This document shows positions 26,414 through 35,139 of a stretch of 64,000 bases of DNA, in pieces (the first letter of the stretch is position 1; each line of letters opens with the position of its first letter). Source of the stretch: an uncultured beta proteobacterium (lineage in GTDB: Bacteria > Pseudomonadota > Gammaproteobacteria > Burkholderiales > Burkholderiaceae_C); NCBI GenBank assembly GCA_903822435.1, contig CAIJPE010000053.1, forward strand, positions 1 through 64,000, written 5' to 3'. A program made the translations under genes and the position numbers. Under the pieces are notes generated by a model. It was not told the DNA's origin. It did no database searches and saw only the letters and a list, made by a program, of their open reading frames with translations.

Positions 26414-27616
26414 TTGAAACTCGTCCCGTTCTCAGCCCGGCACCTCCGCCTGGACGAACCGCTGCCCTTCGGACTGCGCGATGGGACGGGGCGCCTGCTG
26501 CTCGCCGCCGGCCAGGTCGTCGGGACCGAGAGCCGCATGGCCGAACTCGTCAAGGAGTCGCTCTTCTCCGAAGAGTCCGAATCGGCCGACTGGAACCGGC
26601 GGCTGGCGGCGGCGATGGATGCCGCCATCCGCCAGGGCGCGGCCTTGCGCGATGTGGTGTCGGCACGGCCCGAAGCCGCTTCCCGCGATACCGCGGCGAC
26701 CCAGCTGACACTGGCCGAACATTGGGAAGAGATGGTCCTGCAGCTGGACGCCGCGCTGCGCGACGTCAAGCCCGGGACCGACTGGCGCACCCGCCTGATG
26801 GCCCTGCACGGCCGGGCCCGCCAGCAGTCGCAGCGCCGGCCCGATGCGCCGCTGTACTACCTCGTGTATGAAGCGGCGCACTCCACCGTCAAGTACAGCA
26901 GCCACCATGCACTGCTGGTCATGCTGATCTGCGAGCACGCGGCCGCGGTGCTCGGCTGGCCGCAGGCCTGGATCGACAGCCTGGGCCGCGCGGCCCTGAC
27001 CATGAACGTGGCCATGCTGCGGCTGCAGGACCAGTTGGCCAGCACCCACCTGGCGCCCACCGCCGACATGCGCGCCGAAATTGCCGCCCACCCTGCGAAC
27101 AGTGAACGGATGCTGGCCGCCGCGGGGATGGCCGACGCGCTGACCCTGGCCACCGTGCGCCTGCACCACGACACGGGCAACGCCGACCAGCCCCTGTCGG
27201 AACTGCCGCCCGAGCGGCAGCTGGCGCGGCTGCTGCGGCGCGTGGACATCTTCGCGGCCAAGATCAGCCGGCGGGCCGTGCGCAAGCCGATGTCGCCGGT
27301 GCAGGCGGCTCGCGAAGCCTGCCTGGGCGTGATGGGCGTGCCCGACGAGATCGGCGGTGCGCTGCTCAAGGCGGTGGGCCTGTACCCGCCCGGCAGCTTC
27401 GTCGAACTCGCCAGCGGCGACATCGGCATCGTGGTGGCGCGGGGCCGCGCGGCCAACCTGCCCTTCGTGGCCACCTTGATTGCCGCCAGCGGCAACCCGC
27501 TGGGTGAGCCGGCACTGCGCGACACCGTCGATCGCCGCTACGCCGTGAAGGGCTCGGTCGCGCCCGACGCCATCAAGGTGCGGCCACCCCACGACCGGCT
27601 GATGGCCCTGCGCTGA
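26414..27616 (+). CDS. Degenerate HD-GYP domain protein in the flagellar regulon
   Basis: 400 residues from a TTG start; the first in-frame conserved block is LKLVPFSARHLRL. The N-terminal part resembles the PilZ-like/HD-GYP leader (PLPFGLRDGTGRLLLAAGQV). From about residue 160 an HD-GYP-like helical domain follows: YSSHHALLVMLICEHAAAVL and HPANSERMLAA are present, but the LLHDIGK metal site is replaced by ALTMNVAML and the GYP loop is reduced to HHDTGNADQP. It is therefore unlikely to hydrolyse c-di-GMP and more likely binds a nucleotide or a partner. A FliA-type promoter upstream and the position between flhDC and motAB tie it to motility. Confidence 0.72.
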   Translation: MKLVPFSARHLRLDEPLPFGLRDGTGRLLLAAGQVVGTESRMAELVKESLFSEESESADWNRRLAAAMDAAIRQGAALRDVVSARPEAASRDTAATQLTLAEHWEEMVLQLDAALRDVKPGTDWRTRLMALHGRARQQSQRRPDAPLYYLVYEAAHSTVKYSSHHALLVMLICEHAAAVLGWPQAWIDSLGRAALTMNVAMLRLQDQLASTHLAPTADMRAEIAAHPANSERMLAAAGMADALTLATVRLHHDTGNADQPLSELPPERQLARLLRRVDIFAAKISRRAVRKPMSPVQAAREACLGVMGVPDEIGGALLKAVGLYPPGSFVELASGDIGIVVARGRAANLPFVATLIAASGNPLGEPALRDTVDRRYAVKGSVAPDAIKVRPPHDRLMALR

Positions 27617-27753
27617 ACCGGGCAGGCACCGCGGACCACGTCGCGCCTGCGCCGCAGAGTGCCGGGCCATTGCCCTGTTATTCAGGCCTTGCGGGCCGAG
27701 CCTGGCGCCCACACTCGGCACACCCGGTCCCGATGCCCCGCCTGCGCTCTGCC

Positions 27754-28560
27754 ATGTCGAATTCGCTGTCCGCTGCGTTTGCCGCGTGGCGCCGCCTGCC
27801 GTGGCCTTTGCCGGCCGTGCTGGCCTGGTCGCTGGGCTGGATCACCTGGCTGGCGGCCCTGCGCGGCGGTGCTGGCGCGCCGCTGGCCCTGGCGCTGGCT
27901 GCCTCGCTCCCGGTGGCCCCAGCCCTTGCCATCGAGGGTGTGCGCCGCAGATTGATCGCGGCAACAGGCTTTCCACTGTCGGCCGTGGCCCTGGGCCTGA
28001 CGGCGCCGTTGCCTGCCTGGGTGTGGCTGGTGCTGCTGCTGCCGGTGCTGGCGGCCTATCCGGTGCGGGCCTGGCGCGACGCGCCGTTCTTCCCCACGCC
28101 GTGGCAGGCCCTGGACGGGCTGGACTTCGTGGTGGGCACGCCGGCGCGGGTGCTCGATGCCGGCTGCGGCCTGGGGCACGGCCTGGCAGCCCTGCGGCGG
28201 CTGTGGCCGCAGGCCGGGCTGCACGGCGTGGAATGGAGCCCTCTGCTGGCCTGGGCCAGCGCCCTGCGCAGCCGGTGGGACGGCACCCGGGCGCAGGTGC
28301 GGCGAGGCGACATGTGGGCTGCCTCCTGGGCCGGCTACGACCTCGTCTACGTGTTCCAGCGGCCCGAAAGCATGGCGCGGGTCTTCGACAAGGCGAGGCG
28401 CGAGCTGTCGCCCGCGGCTTGGCTGGTGAGCCTGGAGTTCCCGGTGCCCGGCCAGGCGCCCTGGGCCTGCCTGCAGGGCGGGCGGCAGCGCCCGTTGTGG
28501 ATCTACCGTCCGGCTTCGGCGGCCAATTCCGACTCAACCGCCGGTCGCCAGGGCCGATAA
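27754..28560 (+). CDS. Membrane-anchored class I SAM-dependent methyltransferase-like protein
   Basis: 268 residues from the ATG at 27754 (an ATG at 27733 would add seven). Residues 1-100 contain three or four hydrophobic helices (VLAWSLGWITWLAAL; ASLPVAPALAI; WVWLVLLLPVLAAYPV). The soluble domain carries SAM motif I VLDAGCGLGHGL near residue 130, an acidic residue at the end of the next strand (HGVEWSP) and a third strand VYVFQRPESM. The target is unknown. It lies 55 bases before motA, and the motA FliA promoter is inside its last codons, so the two genes are spatially locked. Confidence 0.72.
   Translation: MSNSLSAAFAAWRRLPWPLPAVLAWSLGWITWLAALRGGAGAPLALALAASLPVAPALAIEGVRRRLIAATGFPLSAVALGLTAPLPAWVWLVLLLPVLAAYPVRAWRDAPFFPTPWQALDGLDFVVGTPARVLDAGCGLGHGLAALRRLWPQAGLHGVEWSPLLAWASALRSRWDGTRAQVRRGDMWAASWAGYDLVYVFQRPESMARVFDKARRELSPAAWLVSLEFPVPGQAPWACLQGGRQRPLWIYRPASAANSDSTAGRQGR
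28534..28560 (+). promoter_or_regulatory. Sigma-28 (FliA) promoter for motAB
   Basis: TCAACCGC (28534-28541), 11 bases, GCCGATAA (28553-28560): the -10 box is a perfect match to the FliA consensus and its TAA is the stop codon of the methyltransferase gene. It is 55 bases upstream of the motA ATG. Confidence 0.8.
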
Positions 28561-28615
28561 CCCTCGCAAGCCCCCCGGCATCTGCCGCACCGGGGCAAAC
28601 AGCGGATCCATTCAC

Positions 28616-29473
28616 ATGTTCGTCATCGTCGGTTGGCTGCTCGCACTTGGATGCATTTTCGGCGTGTATATCGCGCACGGCGGAAACATCCACGTGATCC
28701 TGCACGCCTTGCCCTTCGAAATGATCACCATCTTCGGCGCCGCCCTGGGCGCCTTCCTGGCCAACAACCAGATGAAGGTGGTCAAGGCCTCGCTGAAGGG
28801 CCTGGGCGCGTGCTTCAAGGGCAGCAAGTTCAGCAAGGCGCGCTACATGGAGCTTCTGGCGCTGCTCTTCGACATCCTGCAGAAGGCGCGCAAGGAAGGC
28901 CTGATGTCCATCGAGAAGGACGTCGAGGACCCGCACAGCTCGCCGCTGTTCCAGAAGTACCCGGCCGTGGGCAACGACCACCACGTCACCGAATTCATCA
29001 CCGACTACCTGCGCATGATGGTCTCGGGCAACCTGAACGCCCATGAGATCGAGAGCCTCATGGACAGCGAGATCGAAACCCACCACAACGAAGAGCACGC
29101 CGCCGTGGCCGCCATCGCGCGCCTGGCCGGCGGCCTGCCGGCCTTCGGCATCGTTGCGGCCGTGCTGGGTGTGGTCAACACCATGGGCTCGGTGGGCCAG
29201 CCCCCGGCCGTGCTGGGCGGCATGATCGGCTCGGCCCTGGTGGGCACCTTCCTGGGCATCCTGCTGGCCTACGGCTTCGTCGAACCCCTGGGCGGCCTGC
29301 TCGAGCAGAAGGTCGAAGATGGCGGCAAGGAACTGCAGTGCATCAAGACCACGCTCCTGGCCAGCATGCAGGGCTACGCCCCGCAAGTCGCCATCGAGTT
29401 CGGCCGGAAGGTTCTCTATTCGGGCGACCGCCCCACCTTCGGCGAACTGGAAGCCCACGTCAAGAAGAAGTAG
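28616..29473 (+). CDS. motA: Flagellar motor stator protein MotA
   Basis: 285 residues with four membrane helices: VIVGWLLALGCIFGVYIAHGG at the start, a second near residue 40, and the pair FGIVAAVLGVVNTMGSVG and MIGSALVGTFLGILLAYGFV near residues 175-225. The cytoplasmic loop has the charged residues that contact FliG (LQKARKEGLMSIEKDVEDP). With MotB it forms the proton-driven stator. It starts the motAB-cheYZ block behind a FliA promoter. Confidence 0.97.
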   Translation: MFVIVGWLLALGCIFGVYIAHGGNIHVILHALPFEMITIFGAALGAFLANNQMKVVKASLKGLGACFKGSKFSKARYMELLALLFDILQKARKEGLMSIEKDVEDPHSSPLFQKYPAVGNDHHVTEFITDYLRMMVSGNLNAHEIESLMDSEIETHHNEEHAAVAAIARLAGGLPAFGIVAAVLGVVNTMGSVGQPPAVLGGMIGSALVGTFLGILLAYGFVEPLGGLLEQKVEDGGKELQCIKTTLLASMQGYAPQVAIEFGRKVLYSGDRPTFGELEAHVKKK

Positions 29474-29537
29474 CGCGACGATGACCACACCCGATCAAGG
29501 CCTTGCGCGGAACCGGCTCCGCCGGGCCGCAGCAAGA

Positions 29538-29576
29538 GCCCCCTCGGGGGTTAGCGAGCGCAGCGAGCTTGGGGGC
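29538..29576. repeat. Palindromic intergenic element between motA and motB
   Basis: GCCCCC (29538-29543) and GGGGGC (29571-29576) form the outer arms. Inside are CCCCC-TC-GGGGG and a tandem GCGAGC-gca-GCGAGC. It looks like a dispersed Burkholderiales intergenic repeat. It lies eight bases before the motB start codon region and may adjust MotA:MotB ratio or mRNA stability. The 60 bases before it also contain the palindrome-like GCGGAACCGGCTCCGCC. Confidence 0.5.
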
Positions 29577-29581
29577 ACCTG

Positions 29582-30583
29582 ATGGCTGGCGACGCGAAGA
29601 AGCTTCAGCCGATCATCATCAAGCGGGTGAAGAAGGGCGGCCATGCGGTGCACGGCGGCGCCTGGAAGATCGCCTACGCCGACTTCGTCACGGCCATGAT
29701 GGCCTTCTTCCTGCTGATGTGGCTGCTGGGTTCCACCACCGAGGGCGACAAGAAGGGCATTGCCGACTACTTCGCCTCGCCGCTGAAGCTGGCGCTGCTG
29801 GCCAGTGGCAGCGGGGCCGGCGACGCCTCGCACGTGCTCAAGGGCGGCGGCCAGGACCTTTCGCGCAGCACCGGCCAGGTCAAGGGCGGCGAGATCGAGG
29901 CGCCCAAGTCCACCATCAACCTGCACCAGCTCAAGGAAGAACAGATCCGCGCCGAGGTGGCGCGGCTGGAAGACCTCAAGAACCGGGTCGAGCAGAAGAT
30001 CGCCAAGAACCCGAAGCTTCAGGGCATGAGTTCGCAGATCCTGCTGGAGATGACGCAGGACGGGCTGCGCATCCAGATCATCGACCAGGACAACAAGCCG
30101 ATGTTCGCCAGCGGCAGCGCTGCAGTACAGCCGACGATGCGGGAAATCCTGCGTGAAGTGGGCAGCGTGCTGGCCGAAGTGCCCAACCGCCTGACGCTGG
30201 AAGGCCATACCGATGCCTTGCCCTTCGGCAATGGCGCGGGGGCGGAGCGCGGCTACAGCAACTGGGAGCTCAGCGCCGACCGCGCCAACGCCTCGCGCCG
30301 CGAGCTCATCGTGGGTGGCCTGCCCGAAGAGCAGGTGCTGCGCGTGCAGGGCCTGGCGGCCAGCAACCCCTTCGACCGCACCGATCCGAGCGCCGCCACC
30401 AACCGGCGCATCAGCATCGTGGTGATGACGCGCGCGGCCGAGGAAGAGGTCTTCCGAGCCACCCCCCTGGCCACGCCTTCCGAGCCGCCCGCACCGAGGC
30501 CGGGCCCGTTGCCCATCCCCTTGCCCAATGCGGCCGCCCCGGCGCCCGCCCTGCGCTCAAGTCCCGCGGCAGAGCACCGATAA
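29582..30583 (+). CDS. motB: Flagellar motor stator protein MotB
   Basis: 333 residues. The single membrane helix carries the proton-binding Asp ([20 protein letters not shown], Asp34). A linker with a plug-like region follows, then the OmpA-like peptidoglycan-binding domain with [13 protein letters not shown] and [12 protein letters not shown]. It anchors the stator to the cell wall. The C-terminal 40 residues are Pro/Ala-rich. It is 108 bases from motA, across a palindromic element; its final CGA-TAA forms the -10 box of the cheY promoter. Confidence 0.97.
   Translation: MAGDAKKLQPIIIKRVKKGGHAVHGGAWKIAYADFVTAMMAFFLLMWLLGSTTEGDKKGIADYFASPLKLALLASGSGAGDASHVLKGGGQDLSRSTGQVKGGEIEAPKSTINLHQLKEEQIRAEVARLEDLKNRVEQKIAKNPKLQGMSSQILLEMTQDGLRIQIIDQDNKPMFASGSAAVQPTMREILREVGSVLAEVPNRLTLEGHTDALPFGNGAGAERGYSNWELSADRANASRRELIVGGLPEEQVLRVQGLAASNPFDRTDPSAATNRRISIVVMTRAAEEEVFRATPLATPSEPPAPRPGPLPIPLPNAAAPAPALRSSPAAEHR
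30557..30583 (+). promoter_or_regulatory. Sigma-28 (FliA) promoter for cheYZ
   Basis: TCAAGTCC (30557-30564), 11 bases, ACCGATAA (30576-30583). The element lies wholly within the 3' end of motB and its TAA is the motB stop. It is 32 bases before the cheY ATG, so cheYZ can be transcribed apart from motAB. Confidence 0.75.
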
Positions 30584-30615
30584 ACCTCACAGCCCATCCG
30601 TCCAAGGCCTACCCC

Positions 30616-31014
30616 ATGACCACGCCCACCGAGCTGAAGTTCCTGATCGTCGACGACTTCTCCACCATGCGGCGCATCGTGCGCGGGCTGCTCAAGGAGA
30701 TGGGCTGCAACAACGCCGATGAAGCGGAAGACGGTGCCGTGGCGCTGGCCATGCTCAAGGCCGGCAAGTACGACTTCGTGGTCTCCGACATCAACATGCC
30801 CAACATGAACGGGTTCGACCTGCTCAAGGCGGTCAAGGCCGACGAGCAACTCCGCCACCTGCCCGTGCTCATGGTCACGGCCGAGGCGCGCAAGGAAGAC
30901 ATCGTGCTGGCGGCCCAGAGCGGTGCCGCCGGCTACATCGTCAAGCCCTTCACCAAGGCCACGCTGGAAGAGAAGGTGCAGAAGATCCTGCAGAAACTGG
31001 CCGCCACGGCTTGA
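30616..31014 (+). CDS. cheY: Chemotaxis response regulator CheY
   Basis: 132 residues, a single receiver domain: acidic pair Asp13-Asp14 in [12 protein letters not shown], phospho-acceptor Asp58 in [12 protein letters not shown], Thr88 in [11 protein letters not shown] and Lys110 in YIVKPF. Phospho-CheY binds FliM and switches the motor. It is paired with cheZ downstream (21-base gap). The CheA/CheW/receptor genes are not in the window. Confidence 0.97.
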   Translation: MTTPTELKFLIVDDFSTMRRIVRGLLKEMGCNNADEAEDGAVALAMLKAGKYDFVVSDINMPNMNGFDLLKAVKADEQLRHLPVLMVTAEARKEDIVLAAQSGAAGYIVKPFTKATLEEKVQKILQKLAATA

Positions 31015-31035
31015 TCGGTCGAGGGAGAACACGAC

Positions 31036-31668
31036 ATGAAGATGGACGATATTGCCGAATTCAAGCCCGATGGTGCCTTGAGCGTCTCGCCCGAGGTGTT
31101 CCAACAGATCGGCTCCATCACCCGCCTGCTGCACGACACCATGCAGCAACTCGGCGTGATGCCCAAGCTGCAGGTCGCGGCAGACGGCTTGCCCGACGCG
31201 CGCAGCCGCTTGAACTACATCGCCACCAAGACCGCCGCCGCCGCTGACAAGGTGCTGAACTCGGTGGACCAGGCCAAGACCGACCATGCCGCGATCACCG
31301 AGGCCACCCGCAAGATGGCCGAAGCGATCGTGCAGGACCCGGTTCGCGCCGTGGCCAGCGGCGCCGTGCTGAACTTCGTGCAGGACGTCGAGCAGCGCAC
31401 GGCGCGCATCGACGCGCACCTGACCGACATCATGATGGCGCAGGACTTCCATGACCTGACCGGCCAGGTCGTGGCCAAGGTCGTGACCCTGGCCAACGAC
31501 CTGGAAGACAGCCTGGTCAAGCTGCTGGTCTCGGTGGTGCCGCCCGACCAGCGCGAGAAGGTCGACCCCAACGTCCTGCACGGCCCGATCGTCAACCCCG
31601 AAGGCCGCACCGACGTGGTCTCCAACCAGGGTGAAGTGGACGATTTGCTGGCCAGCCTGGGCTTCTGA
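31036..31668 (+). CDS. cheZ: Protein phosphatase CheZ
   Basis: 210 residues, mostly a long helical hairpin. The catalytic pair is in AQDFHDLTGQVVAKV (Asp140 and Gln144, the counterparts of E. coli Asp143/Gln147). The C-terminal CheY-binding peptide VDDLLASLGF is intact. It speeds dephosphorylation of CheY. It is the last gene of the cheYZ unit; about 190 bases then separate it from flhB. Confidence 0.97.
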   Translation: MKMDDIAEFKPDGALSVSPEVFQQIGSITRLLHDTMQQLGVMPKLQVAADGLPDARSRLNYIATKTAAAADKVLNSVDQAKTDHAAITEATRKMAEAIVQDPVRAVASGAVLNFVQDVEQRTARIDAHLTDIMMAQDFHDLTGQVVAKVVTLANDLEDSLVKLLVSVVPPDQREKVDPNVLHGPIVNPEGRTDVVSNQGEVDDLLASLGF

Positions 31669-31714
31669 GCGCCCCCTGGGGCGGGCTGCGCCTACCCGGC
31701 CCTCCGCGGAGGGT

Positions 31715-31737
31715 TCAAGCAAAGTGGCAGAGCCGAA
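31715..31737 (+). promoter_or_regulatory. Weak sigma-28-like site upstream of flhB
   Basis: TCAAG (31715-31719) and GCCGAA (31732-31737), with an 18-base start-to-CCG distance (20 in the better sites), in the 190-base gap between cheZ and flhB. The same gap contains a GC-rich palindromic stretch at 31670-31712. flhB is normally FlhDC-dependent; no FlhDC box could be assigned with confidence. Confidence 0.2.
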
Positions 31738-31858
31738 CTTGCTCGAGATCGTCCGGCCTGTGTAAGTACAGGGCCCTTTAGCCCGCTATTCCCGCTCAAG
31801 TCGGCGGCGGTCCCCGGCACCATGGCAGGGCTCCTTCGGGAGCGCTACTTCATTGCCC

Positions 31859-33037
31859 ATGGCCGACACCGCCCAAGACCGCAAGCTTCCCGCTTCAGCG
31901 CGCAAGATCGCCAAGGCCCGCGCCGATGGCCAGGTCGCGCGTTCACGCGACCTGGGCCACTTCGGCGCCATCTCCGCTGGCGTGGCCCTGGTCGTGGCGA
32001 TGGCGCCCGAGTTGTCCGACTGGCTGACCCGGACGATGGCGCTGGGCCTGCGCTTCGACGCGGCCAGCCTGCGCGACCCGCAAGCCATGGCCAACCAGCT
32101 TCTGGCGATGTCGCTGCAGATGATGGCCGTGCTGCTGCCGCTGTTCGGCTGCATGCTGGCCGTGGCACTGGCGTCGGGAACCTTGTGCGGCGGCTGGAAC
32201 TTCACGCTCAAGCCGCTCACGCCCAACTTCTCCAAGATCGATCCGCTGTCGGGCCTGTTGCGCCTGGTCTCGGGCCACCAGCTCGGCGAGACACTCAAGG
32301 CCAGCCTGCTGGCCGTGCTGCTGGGCGCACTGGGTGCCTGGTACCTGCATCAGCGCTGGCTCCAGCATGCCGAATTGCTGTCCATGCCGCTGCCGGCGGC
32401 CCTGGCCGCCGCGGGGGTGCTGCTGCGCGACGGCCTGCTGGGCGTGTGCAGCCTCCTGGCCGTCTTTGCGCTGGTGGACGTGCCGCTGCAGCGGCAACTG
32501 CTCAAGAACCGCCTGCGCATGTCGTCCGAGGAACTCAAGCGCGAGTTCAAGGAGAACGAAGGCAACGGCGAGATGAAGAACCGCATGAAGCGGCGCATGC
32601 GGGAGATGGCCAACCGCCGCATGTTCGCCGCCGTGCCGCTGGCCGACCTGGTGGTGATGAACCCCACCCACTATGCGGTGGCGCTGAAGTACGACGAAGC
32701 CTCGATGACCGCGCCGCGCGTGGTGGCCAAGGGCGCCGACTTGATCGCCTTCCGCATCCGCGACCTGGCGCGCGAATCGAAGGTGCCGGTGCTGGAGTCG
32801 CCGCCTCTGGCGCGGGCCCTGTATGCGCACGCCGAGCTCGACCAGGAAATCCCCGCGCGGCTGTTTGCGGCCGTGGCGCAGGTGCTGGCCTGGGTCTACC
32901 AACTGCGTGACGCGCTGGCAGCCGGCCGCGTGAGCCCCGCTGACGCACCTGTGCCCGAGGTGCCGGCCGACCTGGACCCGCTGAACGACGCGACGGCAGG
33001 GCCGGCGGCGCCTGAAGCCGACGGAGCCACGCCGTGA
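31859..33037 (+). CDS. flhB: Flagellar export gate protein FlhB
   Basis: 392 residues from ATG 31859 (a TTG at 31853 is a close alternative). Four hydrophobic regions in the first 210 residues are followed by the linker LKREFKENEGNGEMKNRMKR and the autocleavage site NPTHYAVALKYD (Asn268-Pro269). FlhB sets the switch from rod/hook to filament export. The N-terminal tail reads DRKLPASARKIAKARADGQV in place of the usual ERTEpPTPkR form. The C terminus extends about 50 Pro/Ala-rich residues past the conserved core. The stop overlaps the GTG of flhA. Confidence 0.96.
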   Translation: MADTAQDRKLPASARKIAKARADGQVARSRDLGHFGAISAGVALVVAMAPELSDWLTRTMALGLRFDAASLRDPQAMANQLLAMSLQMMAVLLPLFGCMLAVALASGTLCGGWNFTLKPLTPNFSKIDPLSGLLRLVSGHQLGETLKASLLAVLLGALGAWYLHQRWLQHAELLSMPLPAALAAAGVLLRDGLLGVCSLLAVFALVDVPLQRQLLKNRLRMSSEELKREFKENEGNGEMKNRMKRRMREMANRRMFAAVPLADLVVMNPTHYAVALKYDEASMTAPRVVAKGADLIAFRIRDLARESKVPVLESPPLARALYAHAELDQEIPARLFAAVAQVLAWVYQLRDALAAGRVSPADAPVPEVPADLDPLNDATAGPAAPEADGATP

Positions 33038-35139
33038 ACGAATGGATGGTTCGCCTGAATGCCTGGCTGGGCCCGCAGGCCGCCGGCCGTGCGGCGGCCA
33101 TGAAGGCCCTGGTGCTTCCGGGCTTCGTGGTGATGATGCTGGCGATGATGGTGCTGCCGCTGCCGCCCTTCATCCTGGACTTGCTGTTCACCTTCAACAT
33201 CGCCCTGGCCCTGACCGTGATGATGGTCAGCGCGCAAATGGTCAAGCCGCTGGACTTCGCGGCCCTGCCTACCGTGCTGCTGGTCACCACGCTGCTGCGG
33301 CTGTCGCTGAATGTGGCGTCCACCCGCGTGGTGCTGGTCGAAGGCCACACCGGCCCGGGCGCGGCCGGCCAGGTGATCGAGGCCTTCGGCCACTTCCTGA
33401 TCGGCGGCAACTTCGCCGTCGGCCTGATCGTCTTCGCGATCCTGGTGGTCATCAACTTCGTGGTGGTGACCAAGGGCGCCGAGCGCATCGCCGAGGTCGG
33501 TGCGCGCTTTGCCCTGGATGCCATGCCCGGCAAGCAGATGGCCATCGACGCCGACCTGAACGCCGGCCTCATCGACGAGAAGGAAGCACGCCGCCGCCGC
33601 CTGGAAGTGGCCGAGGAAGCCGACTTCTTCGGCAGCATGGACGGCGCGAGCAAATTCGTCCGCGGTGACGCCATGGCCGGCCTGCTGATCCTGTTCATCA
33701 CCACGGTCGGTGGCTTCATCATCGGCATCGCCATGCACGGGATGGGCGCCTCGCAGGCGGCCGACGCCTACATCACCCTGGCCGTGGGCGATGCGCTGGT
33801 GGCGCAGATCCCGGCGCTGCTGATCTCGGTGGCTTCGGCCATGGTGGTGTCCCGGGTCGGCAAGGAACAGGACATCGGCACGCAGATCCGCGGCCAGGTC
33901 TTCGATTCGCCGCAGGCCCTGGGCGTCGCTGCCGGCGTGGTGGGCCTGCTGGGCCTGGTGCCGGGCATGCCGCACCTGGTCTTCCTGATCGTGGCCAGCG
34001 GCCTGGGCCTGCTGGCCTGGCAACTGATGAAGAAGCGCCAGCGCGAGGCCGCACTGCCCGAGCGCGCAGTGGGCACCGACGTGCAGGCGGCCCAGGCCGA
34101 AGCCAGCTGGGACGACCTGACGCCCGTGGACACGCTGGGCCTGGAAGTGGGCTACCGACTGATTGCCCTGGTGGACAAGGCGCGCGACGGCGACCTGCTC
34201 AACCGCATCAAGGGCGTGCGCAAGAAGTTCGCTCAGGACGTGGGCTTCCTGCCGCCGCCCGTGCACATCCGCGACAACCTGGGCGAGCTCAAGCCCAGCG
34301 GCTACCGTGTGCTGCTGCGCGGCGCGGTGGTGGGCGAGGGCGAGGCCATGCCCGGCCAGCTGATGGCCATCAACCCGGGTGGCGCGACGCAGCAGCTGCC
34401 GGGCACCAGCACCACCGACCCGGCCTTCGGCCTGCCGGCCGTGTGGATCGAGGAGCGCTACCGTGAGATGGCCCAAATGGCCGGGTTTACGGTCGTTGAT
34501 TGCGCGACCGTCGTGGCAACCCATCTTTCACACTTGATGCAGGTGAATGCCGCGCGGCTGCTGGGCCGGGTCGAAACCCAGCAACTCGTCGAGCACGTCA
34601 CCAAGCTGGCTCCCAAACTGATCGAAGACGTCGTGCCCAAGATGATCGGTATCGCCACCCTGCAACGCGTGCTGCAACTGCTGCTCGAAGAGGGCGTGCA
34701 CATCCGCGACATGCGCTCGATCATCGAGTGCCTGGCCGAGCACGGCGGCAACACCACCGATGCCGGCGAGCTGGCACGGCGCATCCGCGTGCACCTGGCC
34801 CCGGCCATCGTCCAGCAGATCTACGGACCCGTGAAGGAGCTGGACGTTATCGCCCTGGACCCCGAACTCGAGCGGCTGGTGACCCAGGCGCTCACCAGCA
34901 CGCACGGCGCGGCCCTGGACCCCGGCGTGGCCGACACACTGAGCCGCAGCGCGGCCGAGACCGCCCGCCGCCAGGAAGACCTGGGCCATCCGGCCTGCCT
35001 GCTGGTACCCGACCTCATACGCGCACCGATGGCGCGCATGCTCAAGCGCGCTGCGCCGCGCCTGAAAGTGCTCTCGCACAGCGAGATCCCTGAAACCCAC
35101 TCGATCCGCATCGGCTCGATCATCGGCAGCACGGCATGA
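33034..35139 (+). CDS. flhA: Flagellar export gate protein FlhA
   Basis: 701 residues, full length, starting from GTG in a four-base overlap with flhB. Eight hydrophobic segments fill the first 310 residues, with the FHIPEP-type signature region (FAALPTVLLVTTLLRLSLNVA) and the export motif GAERIAEVGARFALDAMPGK. The cytoplasmic half holds the four-subdomain ring that docks chaperone-substrate complexes. It is followed by flhF in an ATGA overlap. Confidence 0.97.
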   Translation: MNEWMVRLNAWLGPQAAGRAAAMKALVLPGFVVMMLAMMVLPLPPFILDLLFTFNIALALTVMMVSAQMVKPLDFAALPTVLLVTTLLRLSLNVASTRVVLVEGHTGPGAAGQVIEAFGHFLIGGNFAVGLIVFAILVVINFVVVTKGAERIAEVGARFALDAMPGKQMAIDADLNAGLIDEKEARRRRLEVAEEADFFGSMDGASKFVRGDAMAGLLILFITTVGGFIIGIAMHGMGASQAADAYITLAVGDALVAQIPALLISVASAMVVSRVGKEQDIGTQIRGQVFDSPQALGVAAGVVGLLGLVPGMPHLVFLIVASGLGLLAWQLMKKRQREAALPERAVGTDVQAAQAEASWDDLTPVDTLGLEVGYRLIALVDKARDGDLLNRIKGVRKKFAQDVGFLPPPVHIRDNLGELKPSGYRVLLRGAVVGEGEAMPGQLMAINPGGATQQLPGTSTTDPAFGLPAVWIEERYREMAQMAGFTVVDCATVVATHLSHLMQVNAARLLGRVETQQLVEHVTKLAPKLIEDVVPKMIGIATLQRVLQLLLEEGVHIRDMRSIIECLAEHGGNTTDAGELARRIRVHLAPAIVQQIYGPVKELDVIALDPELERLVTQALTSTHGAALDPGVADTLSRSAAETARRQEDLGHPACLLVPDLIRAPMARMLKRAAPRLKVLSHSEIPETHSIRIGSIIGSTA

